Positions 61,862 through 64,000 of a DNA stretch of 64,000 bases are shown piece after piece (the stretch's first letter is position 1; every line of letters starts with the position of its first letter). A program made the translations under genes and the position numbers. A model generated the notes under the pieces. The model saw only the letters and a list, made by a program, of their open reading frames with translations, ran no database searches and was not told the DNA's origin. The DNA is from Puccinia triticina. Taxonomy: Eukaryota > Basidiomycota > Pucciniomycetes > Pucciniales > Pucciniaceae. The DNA lies in NCBI RefSeq assembly GCF_026914185.1, contig NC_070564.1:1674001-1738000 (forward strand), given 5' to 3'.

Positions 61862-64000
61862 ATGCGTTCTCCCGGTCAACCCCTCTTGACCGTCACACCC
61901 ATCCACCTCGCCATCCTCACCCTCTTGACCATCCTCGCCGATCTTCAGAAAACCAACAAGAACCAACCCGAACAGGAGCTGCTGCTGATTATCTCGACAG
62001 AGTTGATATTCGAGGTGAGAGCATTCAGAGAACCATTGTCAAGGAGAACGTCAACTGAGGACCGCACTGCAATCAACCAGAACCAGCAGCTTGAGTCGAT
62101 CGCAGAGTTCTATCAGCTCATTCGGGCCAAGGCGAAACATATCGATAGACTCCGATTGCACCAACTTCTCTCATCAATCAACCAGGCCATCAGCATCACC
62201 TTCTCGGTCGATGGGCTCTATCGATTCCTTAACCGTAAGCTTTCTGTGTACCGATCCGTCTCAGCCGCGTCTCATTATGCTTGATGTTTTATGCAGGGCT
62301 TCAAGCTCTCACCTCACCGCCTGCTTCGGAAGTGAGCCGCTCTCTGTTCGTTTCTGTCAGGGAGGAAATAATGTCTAAATATTTTTTCAATTTCCCCAGG
62401 CAGAGCTAGAGATCCAGCCAGACTCTCCGGTGGGACTATACGTCCGGCGATGCAGGCTGTACATCTCCAAATTAGAATTCGATCAATTATCGGACCTGGC
62501 CAGCCAGCTCAAATCGTTCTGCACAACTACACGAGCTCATTCAGACTATTTTCAATCCCGGGCCGCTCAGCCTATTACCACCCCATCACCAGGCCATAGT
62601 TTTCTTCACTCTGACCGGATCGATCACGCGCCCTTCTCCACTTTTGATCATCCACGCGATGTTGATGGAAAGGAAGTTGATCCGATTGTACAGGCCTACT
62701 TAGAGTCAGCCTTCTACGCGTTCCGCCCCATTTCCACGCGTAATTGACTCTTGCTCGAGCATTCATCCAGCTTCACAGATTCGTATGCCCCCGATTATAA
62801 CAAAAGCTCCATTGGACTCCGGAAGTTTTACGATATCAGATCATCCGTCTCAGGTACTTTGTGCCAGCAGACAAGTGCGAAAATGTAGGCCCATTTTACA
62901 CAAATATGATCCTTGGTGGTCGGCTTGATTCACGATTCACACATTGTCCACTTTGAAAACTCTCTTACGATATGCAGGTCGCACCTGTCCGGCTCAAACC
63001 ATCAGCAAGCCTTACTCTCATTAGCAAAGTTCTATTTCTCCTTTGAGGCCTATCCGACCGCAATGGATGTTAGTTAATTATTCCATTCACAATCTTTCCT
63101 ACCAGTGCCATTGAATTGAATTGACATGTTACTGTAATTTTAGGCTCTGGAGGAAGCAACAAGGTTGGCCCGGCTGGCGGGAGATCGGACGATTATCGAT
63201 CAATGTACCTGGTAAGTTGCCCACCAGATACGTTTCACATCTCTAAAGAATCCCTCCGCGTCTCATTGTGATTTTTGTCCTGAATCCGGCACAGTCTTCG
63301 ACGAAGGATCATGTACTTTTCCGGTTTGGAAAGCGAGGATGGTGGCGTCGAGATAGATCAAGTGCCACTTGCCGGGCCGATTCAAGCACAAGCTTGCCTC
63401 CAGTCTCTTAGAAACCTGGGAAATTCTGATCAGAAGGACAGATCAAAGGGCAAGGCCAATGCTTCTGCTAGTGCCAATGAATGGCTTTACTGGGATTCGA
63501 ATGAGGAAATCTTCTCCGTGTTTAAATCTTTATCCAAAGTTGGTCCAACTTTTTGACCTCATATTTTCTGGTTAATTCCAAGCGGCAATATAGAAGTCTT
63601 GATAATTTCTGGCCATTGTTGGTACAAACACCCCAATCGAACTTGAAGGCGGAACCTATGAACCACTTACATGCAAGGTTGTTTCGCGCTAGTCGGATGA
63701 GGATAACCAATCCGGAAGGTAGAACAAAAATCTTTCCCACTTCGATCCTAATCCATTGGAAATCCCCACTGATACTCATGCTGTGTCGTCTTTCATCTCC
63801 TGGATTTAATGTACTCAGGCGGGGCGGAAGAATCAGCACCCACGCGTTCTTCTTTCGACCGGGTTTCTTGGTTTGCAATACAAGCAAGGCTTTGGGATTT
63901 ACAAGGTGCTGCCATCTCCTCGCATGCCGATCGTACAAGAAATGAACTGACTTGCTTTGAGTGTGCTCGATCCGCAGGACAAGCTGGTTTATGTGAAATT
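61862..64000 (+). CDS. APC5: APC5, anaphase-promoting complex subunit 5 (partial, runs off the window)
   Basis: APC5 is a TPR scaffold subunit of the APC/C ubiquitin ligase that drives anaphase and mitotic exit. The start MRSPGQPLLTVTPIHLAIL leads to IAEFYQLIRAKAKHIDRL, exon 3 (62297-62331) and, from 62400, AELEIQPDSPVGLYVRRCRL, the signature SPxGLYVRRCRL of the family. Later exons include SNHQQALLSLAKFYFSFEAY, then from 63144 ALEEATRLARLAGDRTIIDQ and from 63295 LRRRIMYFSGLE, which match the TPR core. The 66-bp segment 62015-62080 is a GTGAGA...CCAG intron of in-frame length and could be read through. A TGA at 62746-62748 between SAFYAFRPISTR and the next exon text has no adequate intron around it, so exon structure at 62740-62880 is unresolved. 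The gene continues beyond 64000. Confidence 0.82.

Noticed and set aside
61685..61966. N-terminal extension of the dynactin p25 frame
   Set aside because: It would run through the promoter and into the APC5 coding start; the family begins at the HYDKSTFIET segment.

Overview
The window reads as nuclear DNA of a rust fungus (Basidiomycota, Pucciniales), most likely a Puccinia species. Genes carry many short GT-AG introns (about 60-130 nt). The conserved genes are eukaryotic (ATP12, GPI1/PIG-Q, dynactin p25, APC5, RecQ-like helicase). A broken DUF6589 gene belongs to a family I know as abundant in Puccinia. More than a third of the window is transposon-derived, with nested insertions. The species assignment is inference. 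LAYOUT: 0.9-3.1 kb, a CACTA-like non-autonomous element with GC-rich internal repeats. 3.3-9.2 kb, a long inverted-repeat element with a nearly intact Ty1/copia retrotransposon (297-bp LTRs, TSD CTACA) inside one arm. 9.4-10.1 kb, a foldback element with a perfect 9-bp target duplication, Mutator-like. 11.2-17.1 kb, a low-complexity unknown gene, then a TM7S3/TM198-like membrane protein gene whose missing cytoplasmic tail lies upstream on the opposite strand. 18.8-20.5 kb, tRNA-Leu(UAA) and a seven-exon ATP12. 21.6-28.0 kb, a decayed Ty3/gypsy element with a MITE in its 5' LTR. 28.0-29.0 kb, two MITEs. 29.2-31.3 kb, a candidate secreted-protein gene. 31.3-36.1 kb, mostly unassigned sequence with a VNTR. 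36.2-36.6 kb, a small Cys-containing secreted-protein ORF. 36.8-38.2 kb, palindromic repeat modules. 38.7-44.6 kb, a GC-rich block holding the full-length TM7S3/TM198-like paralogue and an unknown gene with a (GAC)20 tract. 45.0 kb, an intron-containing tRNA-Gly(GCC). 45.8-48.4 kb, GPI1. 50.8-54.9 kb, the DUF6589 pseudogene split by a CACTA-like element. 55.0-55.4 kb, a coiled-coil exon fragment. 56.4-59.4 kb, the RecQ-like helicase. 59.8-60.3 kb, nested MITEs. 60.9-64.0 kb, a head-to-head pair, dynactin p25 (minus) and APC5 (plus, running off the window). HOW IT FITS TOGETHER: the housekeeping genes serve separate cellular systems (mitochondrial ATP synthase assembly, GPI-anchor synthesis, dynein transport, cell-cycle ubiquitination), and no operon-like logic is expected. 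The striking signals are structural: a gene apparently split by a ~3-kb inversion, a gene cleanly interrupted by a transposon with a 3-bp duplication, repeated C-to-T decay in two different retroelements, and a recurring AAGTCCC/GGGACTT palindromic module at about ten places that marks the ends of Mutator-like foldback elements. Exon boundaries are read by eye from splice signals, reading-phase sums and family similarity recalled from memory. No database search was run.
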